64,000 nucleotides of DNA from Candidatus Avelusimicrobium cornigerorum (GTDB taxonomy: Bacteria; Elusimicrobiota; Elusimicrobia; Elusimicrobiales; Elusimicrobiaceae): assembly GCA_002309715.1 (NCBI GenBank), contig DBXW01000011.1, forward strand, positions 32,741 to 96,740. The letters run 5' to 3'. A program made the translations under genes and the position numbers. How positions within the stretch are numbered: the stretch's first letter is position 1; the number at the start of each line of letters is the position of its first letter. Shown in pieces: positions 24,921-31,773 of this stretch. The notes below the pieces were generated by a model. That model did no database searches. It was not told the DNA's origin and worked only from the letters and a program-made list of their open reading frames with translations.

Positions 24921-25342
24921 CCCATAATCAAAGCATCTTCGTTACCCATATAAAATTTTTTCCGCACACCCACTTGTTTAAATCCCACTTTTTGATACAA
25001 CGCTACTGCCGAATTATTACAAGCCCCCACTTCTAACGTGAGTTGTTTCCCGCCATGCTCCCGCACCCAAATAAGTGCATGATTTACTAATTCCGTGCCG
25101 ATGCCCCGCCTTGCAAAAGCAGGTGCCACCCCCACGTTTAAAATTTCCCCGATATCCGCTGCAAACCGCAACGCCACAAATCCAATTACCCTATTTTCCG
25201 CTTGCGCACACCAAACACGGGCCGACTTTTCGGCCAATTCTGTTTGCCATCCGGTTTGCCCCCATTGAGCGCAACGCGGCTGAGCCTGTTCAATAGCAAC
25301 TAACGCCGGAATGTCCGTTAAGACTGCCAATCGGTATTTCAT
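24908..25342 (-). CDS. rimI: ribosomal-protein alanine N-acetyltransferase RimI
   Basis: A 144-aa GNAT acetyltransferase. The acetyl-CoA loop is VAPAFARRGIGTELV, and the C-terminal ALYQKVGFKQVGVRKKFYMGNEDALIMGC block is diagnostic of RimI (split here as ALYQKVGF and KQVGVRKKFY). Its ATG overlaps the tsaB stop by 4 nt (ATGA), and rimI next to tsaB/tsaE is a widely conserved arrangement. RimI acetylates the N-terminus of ribosomal protein S18; related enzymes may have other targets. Confidence 0.88.
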   Translation of the reverse strand: MKYRLAVLTDIPALVAIEQAQPRCAQWGQTGWQTELAEKSARVWCAQAENRVIGFVALRFAADIGEILNVGVAPAFARRGIGTELVNHALIWVREHGGKQLTLEVGACNNSAVALYQKVGFKQVGVRKKFYMGNEDALIMGCTW

Positions 25343-26034
25343 TTTGGTGAAATTAGTTCAAAGCGCGCCGGTTTTAAATAGAGCGGCTCCAACGCATCTT
25401 TTTTAAATTTTTCTTCTTGTGATAAGGCCAAAAGCGCTTGCGGCCGGACTCGGCAATCGCGAATAGGCGCAAGCAAATACCGTCCTTGCGTAAGCGATGC
25501 CAAACTTTCCCCATTTTTATCTGTACCGGCCAATATAATCGGCGCCGGATAAGCAGATAATTTTTCCAACAATTCTTCGCGGGAAAGCCACAAGGGCCCG
25601 TTATTATTTTTATCAAAAATTTGCAAAAAGTATTCTTCGCGAAAAGCATGCAATACTACCCCCAACACCCCGACCGGGTTTTGTTGTTTAAAACGGGAGA
25701 AAGCAACCGAAGTTTCCACTTGACGACGGATAAGTTCAAAAACAGTCGCCCCATATACTTCCGCTTGGCTTAAGTATTTCATCATAGATGCAAACGTCAG
25801 CGCAATGCGTATGCCGGTAAAACGCCCCGGCCCGCGTACAATGCAAATGCGTTTTACTTCTTGCAACGTCGCGCCGACGGCTTGTAAAGCCGATTGCAAC
25901 ACCGGAAACAACAGACGCTCTTGCTTAATACCGGTTTTTCTGCGGGTTACACACTTACCGGCCGCTTCCACACTGACCAAAAGCGTCGGGCCCGATGAAT
26001 CTATCCCCACCGTTACTATTGTGCTATTTTGCAT
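25339..26034 (-). CDS. tsaB: tRNA t6A biosynthesis protein TsaB
   Basis: A 231-aa actin-like ASKHA-fold protein. VGIDSSGPTLLVSVE at the N-terminus and VRGPGRFTGIRIALTFASMM (the conserved TsaB loop) identify it. TsaB dimerises with TsaD and, with TsaE, forms the threonylcarbamoyl transferase complex making t6A37 in ANN-decoding tRNAs. The gene overlaps tsaE upstream by 19 nt and rimI downstream by 4 nt. TsaD itself is not in the window. Confidence 0.92.
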   Translation of the reverse strand: MQNSTIVTVGIDSSGPTLLVSVEAAGKCVTRRKTGIKQERLLFPVLQSALQAVGATLQEVKRICIVRGPGRFTGIRIALTFASMMKYLSQAEVYGATVFELIRRQVETSVAFSRFKQQNPVGVLGVVLHAFREEYFLQIFDKNNNGPLWLSREELLEKLSAYPAPIILAGTDKNGESLASLTQGRYLLAPIRDCRVRPQALLALSQEEKFKKDALEPLYLKPARFELISPK

Positions 26035-26489
26035 AAAGCCTCCAAACGCGAGTCCGATACGCGCCCAAACGATTGAAGTTCAATTTCCCGTTCATCCCCT
26101 TCCTTAAGTATAAAATTCATCTCCAACCGGTCTTGCGGAAGCATACGGCTAATTGGATCGGGCCATTCCGCCAATATAACCGCTTTTTCATCTTCCAACA
26201 TTTCTTCAAATCCTAAATTAAATACTTCGCCTTCTTCTAAACGGAACAAATCAATGTGAAACAAGCGATGTGATTTATTTTGATATTTTTTCATTAAACT
26301 AAAACTCGCGCTGGTGGGCGAACTTTTAAGTCCCAAAGCCGAGGCCAAGCCTTTGACAAAAACTGTTTTACCCGCGCCAATCGGGCCACGCAAAAAAATA
26401 ATCTCACCGCCTTGTAATACTCGTGAAAAACGCGCGGCAATTGCCAAAGTCTGCTGACGGGAAGATGAAAAAATTTTACCTTGTTTCAT
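26016..26489 (-). CDS. tsaE: tRNA t6A biosynthesis ATPase TsaE
   Basis: A 157-aa P-loop ATPase. Walker A is GPIGAGKTVFVKGLA. The SPTSASFSLMKKYQ segment and the HIDLFRLEEGEVFNLGFEE block are TsaE hallmarks, with VILAEWPD as Walker B. TsaE drives the TsaBD cycle. Its ATG overlaps the stop of the upstream CBM48 gene by 1 nt (TAATG), so translation is probably coupled across five genes from 27584 to 24908. Confidence 0.93.
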   Translation of the reverse strand: MKQGKIFSSSRQQTLAIAARFSRVLQGGEIIFLRGPIGAGKTVFVKGLASALGLKSSPTSASFSLMKKYQNKSHRLFHIDLFRLEEGEVFNLGFEEMLEDEKAVILAEWPDPISRMLPQDRLEMNFILKEGDEREIELQSFGRVSDSRLEALCKIAQ

Positions 26490-26947
26490 TATTTTACCGT
26501 TTTAATACATACACGCCGGCCGTTAACCACTTGCCGGTCCTCGTTCATAGGGTCCAGCACGTCGTCGCCATCTACCACAAATACATATTTATATTCTCCG
26601 GCAGTTAAGGCCACGGAAGTTTCAAAATACCCTTTGCGATAGGCCTTCAGTTCAATGGGGTCCTTCCCCCAACGATTAAAATCAGCCGCTAATTCTACTT
26701 TCTGCGCGCCGGGGATAGTTAAATAAAATTTGCGATATTTTACTTCCGTATCGTACGGTTGCGGTTTTTTCTTGCGGCCCTCGCGTAGACTTTCCTTATT
26801 CAGCGGAGCAATAGAAGCCGTATTTTCAATTGTACCTGCCGCATAATCATAGTAATCGGAAGAGGCTACAAAAAACCACATCAATGCCAAAATCAGCAAG
26901 AATAGAAAAAATGCAAATAATGCCCCGGGGCGTTTAATGCTCTTCAT
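26489..26947 (-). CDS. membrane-anchored CBM48 (glycogen-binding-like) protein
   Basis: A 152-aa protein: an N-terminal membrane segment (ALFAFFLFLLILALMWFFVA), a charged linker, and a C-terminal AMPK-type CBM48 early-set domain recognised by VELAADFNRWGKDPIEL and GEYKYVFVVDG. Such domains bind alpha-glucans or act as protein-interaction modules. It overlaps the radical SAM gene by 14 nt and tsaE by 1 nt. The unusual placement ahead of the t6A genes gives no clear functional link. Confidence 0.75.
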   Translation of the reverse strand: MKSIKRPGALFAFFLFLLILALMWFFVASSDYYDYAAGTIENTASIAPLNKESLREGRKKKPQPYDTEVKYRKFYLTIPGAQKVELAADFNRWGKDPIELKAYRKGYFETSVALTAGEYKYVFVVDGDDVLDPMNEDRQVVNGRRVCIKTVK

Positions 26948-27584
26948 CCAAAAAACTCCTTAAATAAAACTGCGCTCCGCACGCGTGGGCTATTTTTTCT
27001 ACGGCTTGCGGATCGGCCCCGGTTTTATCCACACAACTCACAACTACCCGTTTAATGCCTTGTCGCACGCATTGGCGGATAAACTCAACTACATCCTCAT
27101 AACCGTTTTCAAACTCTTGCGCCGGGCGAACGAGTTTCTTCCAAGTAGATGCATCTTGTGCGTTTAAACTAATGTTAACGGCATCCACAACGGCCGCCAA
27201 ATCCGGCACAATATCTTTATGGTTAATCAAGTTACCCAAGCCATTGGTATTTAACCGGATAGCAAAGGGCGGATATTTGGCCTGTGCACGCCACCCTTTT
27301 AAGGTTTGGGCAACAAAAAGCAAAACGTCTAGCCGCATAGTCGGCTCCCCATAACCACAAAAAACCACTTCTTTAAAAGGGGCTTTGGAGAGTTCTTTCT
27401 CTAACGCTAACACTACTTCGCCCGAGTTAGGCTCGTGACCGACTAAATTGAGATTATTACCGTGAAAGTTCATATTCCATTTTGTCTTGATACAAAAAAC
27501 ACACAGGTTGGGGCAGCGGTTGGTTAGATTGATATAAACTCCCTCCCCAAAACGGTAAATAATAGCCGGGATAGTCTTATCCAT
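26934..27584 (-). CDS. radical SAM protein (TatD-associated type)
   Basis: A 216-aa radical SAM enzyme. GEGVYINLTNRCPNLCVFCIK carries CX3CX2C with Phe before the last Cys, and VVFCGYGEPTMR and RLNTNGLGN are the SAM-contacting strands. The size and opening match the short TatD family-associated radical SAM proteins, whose reaction is unknown. No tatD gene is present here. A TGCTATAAT box (27610-27602) and AGAGG provide expression. It heads the operon with the CBM48, tsaE, tsaB and rimI genes. Confidence 0.8.
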   Translation of the reverse strand: MDKTIPAIIYRFGEGVYINLTNRCPNLCVFCIKTKWNMNFHGNNLNLVGHEPNSGEVVLALEKELSKAPFKEVVFCGYGEPTMRLDVLLFVAQTLKGWRAQAKYPPFAIRLNTNGLGNLINHKDIVPDLAAVVDAVNISLNAQDASTWKKLVRPAQEFENGYEDVVEFIRQCVRQGIKRVVVSCVDKTGADPQAVEKIAHACGAQFYLRSFLDEEH

Positions 27585-27601
27585 AAAATACCTCTATTTG
27601 T

Positions 27602-27610
27602 ATTATAGCA
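27602..27610 (-). promoter_or_regulatory. extended -10 promoter (TGCTATAAT)
   Basis: The minus-strand TGCTATAAT is 17 nt before the radical SAM ATG at 27584, giving a leader of about 10 nt that includes AGAGG. Confidence 0.6.
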
Positions 27611-27680
27611 ATTTCCGTATATCCAACCGGGAATGATTTTGCTAGGCAAGCGCGCAGAAAAATAATAAAATAGAGTATAG

Positions 27681-27767
27681 GGAGAGGTGGCCGAGTGGTT
27701 TAAGGCGTCAGTCTTGAAAACTGATGTAGGGGCAACTCTACCGAGGGTTCGAATCCCTCCCTCTCCG
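27681..27767 (+). tRNA. tRNA-Ser (TGA anticodon)
   Basis: An 87-nt cloverleaf. The acceptor stem GGAGAGG/CCTCTCC, an anticodon stem TCAGT/ACTGA around loop CTTGAAA (anticodon TGA at 27715-27717), a long variable arm and GGTTCGAATCC in the T arm make it tRNA-Ser. The discriminator is G and CCA is not encoded. Confidence 0.95.
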
Positions 27768-27792
27768 TATTTTAGTTTTGAATTTTCAGCAT

Positions 27793-27830
27793 AAATCCCC
27801 GTTAGGATTAACTCCCGACGGGGATTTTTT
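27793..27830 (+). terminator. intrinsic terminator after tRNA-Ser
   Basis: AAATCCCCG and CGGGGATTTTTT arms with a 17-nt loop lie 26 bp downstream of the tRNA. Confidence 0.75.
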
Positions 27831-28013
27831 ATGCACCACTTTGAGCATGTGTTTTTTGGCTGATTTTTGGGAATCGTGATAGAACTTTTGTTTTTATGCT
27901 GACAAGGGTAGGTAGGAAGTCGTGCACTTGCTTATAAATATCTACGCATTCGCGCTTCTTCTAGGCCTAGAAGTCAAGTTGAAATACCCCGACACCACAT
28001 CTGTCGCTCCATC

Positions 28014-28034
28014 GTGTTATGCTATATATAACAC
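28014..28034 (+). promoter_or_regulatory. inverted repeat around the -10 of the TPR gene
   Basis: GTGTTAT and ATAACAC form a perfect 7-bp inverted repeat with a 7-nt spacer (GCTATAT) that contains an extended -10 (TGCTATAT). A repressor bound here would block the promoter. AAAAGGAG follows, then the ATG at 28050. Confidence 0.45.
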
Positions 28035-28049
28035 AAAAAGGAGAAAACT

Positions 28050-29279
28050 ATGAAAAAATCAAACAATACGTCCAAATTACCGCAAATCGCTATTCCGCAA
28101 CCTACTCCGTCTTGGTTGCAAAACTTTACCCCTCTTTTGCAACAGGCCCGTTGGTTTAGCAATAACGACCAAGACCAAGAGGCCCTGACATTAGCATTGG
28201 CCGAGTATAAACGGCACCCTTCGTTAGATGCCTTAGAACAAGCTTTTGACAGTTATTTAGTGCTGGAACAATTTGAGCCAGCTAAAGAACTATTAAAAGA
28301 AATGAAAAAATTGGGGGCCAGTAACGTTTTTCTGAACTTACAAAAAGTTACATATTACATGGCAACCAAAAAATTGATACTTGCCAAACGCTATGTAAGG
28401 CAAGCGCTCCAGCGTCAAAACCAGTTAGATACCCGCCACCGGGCTTATCTTTATTTTACACAAGGGACATTGGCATTTATCCAAAACAACCCGGAAACAT
28501 TCCCTTTCACGCAAACATTACGTTATGATTATTTGCTAATGCCCAGTGAACGCGGTATGTGCTATTTGATGCGCGGGTTGATTCGTTTAGATAAAGGAGC
28601 CTACGAAGCCGCCTACCAGGACGCCCAAAGCAGTTTACATGTACGTCCTCAAAATGATGTAGCCCATTATTTACGAGCCATGGCGGGATATTACTCCGGG
28701 CATTTGACACATTTGCGACAAGATACGCAAAGTGTGCTCCGAAGCAAAGATGAACTTGTAGGTAAGGCCATGAAATCAAATATGAGACAACTTCAAAAAG
28801 CACTTCCCAAAGAACCCGTCGTAATTGATAAAGATTTTATGGAAAATTTACACCACCGTTTTTTTGATAAAGTGGATGACATGATAGATAGTGCTGAAAC
28901 TTTGGATGAATGTTTGGCTATTTTGACCGGCACACGCTTTAAAAATGAAATGAGTGATAGTATCCAAAAAAGTATGACGTATTTACGGGAATCCTTGTCC
29001 AAACTAAACGCACCGGATTTAACCCAAAAATTAAGAGAAATTCAAGATTACTTGCAACTATGCGCAGACAGGCATTTTGCCCAAGTGTGTTTGGATCTAA
29101 AAGCCCCCACCGGGCCGAATATAACAAGTGCACAATTGCGCGCGTGGAAACAACAACTTTTGACGATTTTGGGACACTACGAGCAAGTATATACTGTGCT
29201 GACAAACAAATTGAAAGAACTAACGGTTTTATATCATATCCCGGTGTTTGTAGGAGAAGAGAAACAAGGGAAATCTTAA
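28050..29279 (+). CDS. TPR-like repeat protein, unknown function
   Basis: A 409-aa protein without signal peptide. The central half consists of TPR-like helical repeats (EALTLALAEYKRHPSLDALE, AKRYVRQALQRQ, GAYEAAYQDAQSSLHVRPQN). The C-terminal third is helical with few conserved features. The start follows AAAAGGAG. It lies at the edge of the accessory region and converges on the putative dynamin operon. It may be unrelated cargo or a scaffold for that system. No family is recognised beyond TPR. Confidence 0.68.
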   Translation: MKKSNNTSKLPQIAIPQPTPSWLQNFTPLLQQARWFSNNDQDQEALTLALAEYKRHPSLDALEQAFDSYLVLEQFEPAKELLKEMKKLGASNVFLNLQKVTYYMATKKLILAKRYVRQALQRQNQLDTRHRAYLYFTQGTLAFIQNNPETFPFTQTLRYDYLLMPSERGMCYLMRGLIRLDKGAYEAAYQDAQSSLHVRPQNDVAHYLRAMAGYYSGHLTHLRQDTQSVLRSKDELVGKAMKSNMRQLQKALPKEPVVIDKDFMENLHHRFFDKVDDMIDSAETLDECLAILTGTRFKNEMSDSIQKSMTYLRESLSKLNAPDLTQKLREIQDYLQLCADRHFAQVCLDLKAPTGPNITSAQLRAWKQQLLTILGHYEQVYTVLTNKLKELTVLYHIPVFVGEEKQGKS

Positions 29280-29306
29280 AATTTTACACTACGTAAAATG
29301 TATATT

Positions 29307-29328
29307 GGGCGGCTTGATAAAAGCCGCC
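29307..29328. terminator. hairpin between convergent genes
   Basis: GGGCGGCTT-GATA-AAAGCCGCC lies just after the converging TPR gene and the glycosylase-like gene. No strong T run is present, so termination efficiency is uncertain. A second short inverted repeat (ATTTTAC/GTAAAAT) precedes it at 29281-29299. Confidence 0.5.
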
Positions 29329-29339
29329 TGATAATTACA

Positions 29340-30050
29340 TTATAAAGACAGATTTTTAATTGCTTGTGGGACTTGCCTTTGCAACAACGCGCGCCATTTA
29401 TCCACCGTAAAGAAACTGCCCGGATGTTTTACCGCCACACCTTTCATGGTATGGTGTAGCGTTTGGATAGTAAAACAGGGCCGTGGATAAGTACCATTGA
29501 TTCCTTCTTTTTCCCAAGGAGTTAGGCCGGAAAGTTTCAATCCTGCCGGAAGTTCTGAAAGGTTGGAGATAGCGGCAAATCCGGCAAATACACATACATC
29601 AGGCCTTAAAATATCCACTACTATTGGAAATGCTTTCCATCCGTTCGCAAAATCTTGCTCGTTAGGGCGCTCATCCGGGTTATCCATAGGCCGTTGGACA
29701 AAGTTATAAAGCGCCACTTTTTCCCATAGCAAATTTACTTGCCCTTTTATAACCGCTTTGCTACTTAAACACGCGGACAAGTTATTAAAGGATGAACTCA
29801 TCCACCGATTTGCGTCCATTTGCTCCGTCACAATGCGCCGCGTGAAACTAGGCAGCGCAAGGGCCTCTATATTATTGCGCTCCCAGTTAATGTAATGGGA
29901 TTCCAATATTACAAGCACCCTACACGCTGCCGACTGATACTGCTTGCCGACCCACGGATACCACGCAATTTGCCCTGCTTTATGGGCAGCGGCAAATTGC
30001 GGGTCAAAGGCCGCAGATTGATATTGTGCAATTTCAGTTAGCGGAATCAT
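29340..30050 (-). CDS. hypothetical protein, possible uracil-DNA-glycosylase-like fold
   Basis: A 236-aa cytosolic protein, third in the GTPase operon, starting 2 nt after the LeoA-like stop. Near the N-terminus WYPWVGKQYQ and RVLVILESHY recall the first strand and motif region of UDG-superfamily-like proteins. ILRPDVCVFAGFAAISNL resembles the central strand, and VKHPGS near the C-terminus resembles the HPS-type motif. Catalytic residues cannot be assigned. The fold is a guess from patterns, not an established family match. If correct, it would be a nucleic-acid-acting component of the operon. Confidence 0.4.
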   Translation of the reverse strand: MIPLTEIAQYQSAAFDPQFAAAHKAGQIAWYPWVGKQYQSAACRVLVILESHYINWERNNIEALALPSFTRRIVTEQMDANRWMSSSFNNLSACLSSKAVIKGQVNLLWEKVALYNFVQRPMDNPDERPNEQDFANGWKAFPIVVDILRPDVCVFAGFAAISNLSELPAGLKLSGLTPWEKEGINGTYPRPCFTIQTLHHTMKGVAVKHPGSFFTVDKWRALLQRQVPQAIKNLSL

Positions 30051-30052
30051 CT

Positions 30053-31771
30053 TTACCCCTCAATTGGTCGTTGTTCCATAGGCAATTGAGGAAAGATTTC
30101 ATGTGATAATTGTTCAAAATTATAGCGCCATTTCTCAAACTGCGCACACTTTTTTCTAAGTGCCTCACATTCTTCCTCTCCATTGCTTATCTTTTCTTCC
30201 ATTTGTTTAATATAATTAAAGCATTTTGCTTCAAATTCGGTCGACTTAATAAAATCAAGAATTTGCCCACGATTATCCTCAAAATTTTTTATCATAATAT
30301 CTTTAGTCTCTTTCAACCTTTTTTGCTTTTTAGCTTCAGCCAAAGCTTCCCATATTTCAAGTCCGATTCCGAGTACAGTAACTACGACTCCGCCATATTT
30401 TACAACATCTTTTGATATATTAACGGCTTCCCACGGTGCGAACTTAAAATTAGGGACGATAAAATCTCGCGCTGTTTTTATGGTATTGGCATCCACGCCT
30501 TTTATCCATTCTCCGGCTCCTTGTAACCATCCTTTTCCATAGGTTTGAACAAAATCACCCAATGCGTTCTTTTCATTTTCAAAACGCCCATTTAATGTTT
30601 CAAATGCCATATAACAAGAGCGTGTATTATTTTCAAATATATTATCCACATTAGCCGAAACGATAACTCCTTTGTTACCAACTTCCCTTTCAAAAAACTC
30701 ATCAATGGTTTCTAATGAAACTCCTTTTGTTTCCGTGATAAGTCTGCCAAAATACTGTACGATTGCATCACGCAAAGCAACACGCGCCCGGCTGATTTCA
30801 GTTTTTGCATCTTCCATATCCGCTCGCAGTGCTTTACATATAGCCCGCAGCGCTTTTTCTTTATCTTTGCTTTCTTCAAATTTCTGATTTGCTTGAGGTA
30901 AAACCGTTTCCGTAATATCCCTAAGAATACTGCCTTGGGTTTGAATGGCAATTATTTTTTCTCCCCCCTGCTCCTTAATTTTATCGGTTGTCATATCCTG
31001 TAAGGCATTTATACGCGAAATTTTATCGTATTCTTCACGGTGTTCTCCCCAATATCCCAATCCTTTATTTTGGGGATTTGCCGACATCGCAATAACATGA
31101 ATATTTTCCAATTTGGAAGATGAAATACCCGGCACTTCAGATAACCCCTCAAGCAGGGCCTGTTTCTTGACATCAAAAGAAAGAGTATATTCTTCCGGAT
31201 CTTTTATATCAACAATATCATCAAATCTAGATAAGACAAACACTGTGCGTGGCAATAAATCTAAGGTTACGAAGAGCCAATGTAACTTTTCCTTATGGCT
31301 ATCTTTAATGGAATTCTTGGAACTCATCACATAAATTATCAAATCGGACTTGCTTAAATACTCGCGTGTTTTGTCCTTATAATAAACCCCGTCAATGTCT
31401 TTTTTATGCCCGAATAGGCCGGGGGTATCTACCAACTCCAAATGTTCTGTTTGATATATATTTACCTCACTGGAAGATTCTTCCATAGCAATTTTAAATT
31501 CTTTTTCGGACGCAGCATTTATCTTACCTAACCAGCTAGCAATTAAAGTGCTTTTTCCTTCGGAAACACCTCCGACAAATACTACACGAAGTTTACGGTT
31601 TTCTTTCTTCGCTTCTTCTTGTAAATATTTGATTTTTTCCAACAAGTTATTATCTAATTGGATATCAAAGTCTTTACTCTGTTCCAACAAATCGAAAAGT
31701 TGTTGAATTTGCTTTGCTTTCCGCTCTTGTTCTTTCTGCCAGTATTGTTCTGTTTGGTTAGGTGTTTGCAT
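30053..31771 (-). CDS. LeoA-like dynamin-family GTPase
   Basis: A 572-aa GTPase. G1 is VVFVGGVSEGKSTLIAS (residues about 67-74), G3 is LVDTPGLFG (115-121), and the G4 position is LSRFDDI. A long helical C-terminal region follows, with a short hydrophobic stretch at about residue 450 (GGVVVTVLGIGLEIW). The length and layout match LeoA of enterotoxigenic E. coli, one of a group described as bacterial dynamin-like proteins. It starts 2 nt downstream of the 763-aa GTPase. Such pairs are thought to remodel membranes or act at the membrane under stress. Base composition is AT-rich compared with the flanking genes. Confidence 0.75.
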   Translation of the reverse strand: MQTPNQTEQYWQKEQERKAKQIQQLFDLLEQSKDFDIQLDNNLLEKIKYLQEEAKKENRKLRVVFVGGVSEGKSTLIASWLGKINAASEKEFKIAMEESSSEVNIYQTEHLELVDTPGLFGHKKDIDGVYYKDKTREYLSKSDLIIYVMSSKNSIKDSHKEKLHWLFVTLDLLPRTVFVLSRFDDIVDIKDPEEYTLSFDVKKQALLEGLSEVPGISSSKLENIHVIAMSANPQNKGLGYWGEHREEYDKISRINALQDMTTDKIKEQGGEKIIAIQTQGSILRDITETVLPQANQKFEESKDKEKALRAICKALRADMEDAKTEISRARVALRDAIVQYFGRLITETKGVSLETIDEFFEREVGNKGVIVSANVDNIFENNTRSCYMAFETLNGRFENEKNALGDFVQTYGKGWLQGAGEWIKGVDANTIKTARDFIVPNFKFAPWEAVNISKDVVKYGGVVVTVLGIGLEIWEALAEAKKQKRLKETKDIMIKNFEDNRGQILDFIKSTEFEAKCFNYIKQMEEKISNGEEECEALRKKCAQFEKWRYNFEQLSHEIFPQLPMEQRPIEG

Positions 31772-31773
31772 AT

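Larger units (their letters stand above)
27768..28049. other. intergenic region with terminator and perfect palindrome
   Basis: It holds the terminator at 27793-27830. Further along is a perfect 16-bp palindrome, CTTCTAGGCCTAGAAG, at 27958-27973. The promoter region of the following TPR gene is at the end. I see no coding frame with a ribosome binding site. No second copy of a tRNA 3' end is visible here. Confidence 0.6.
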
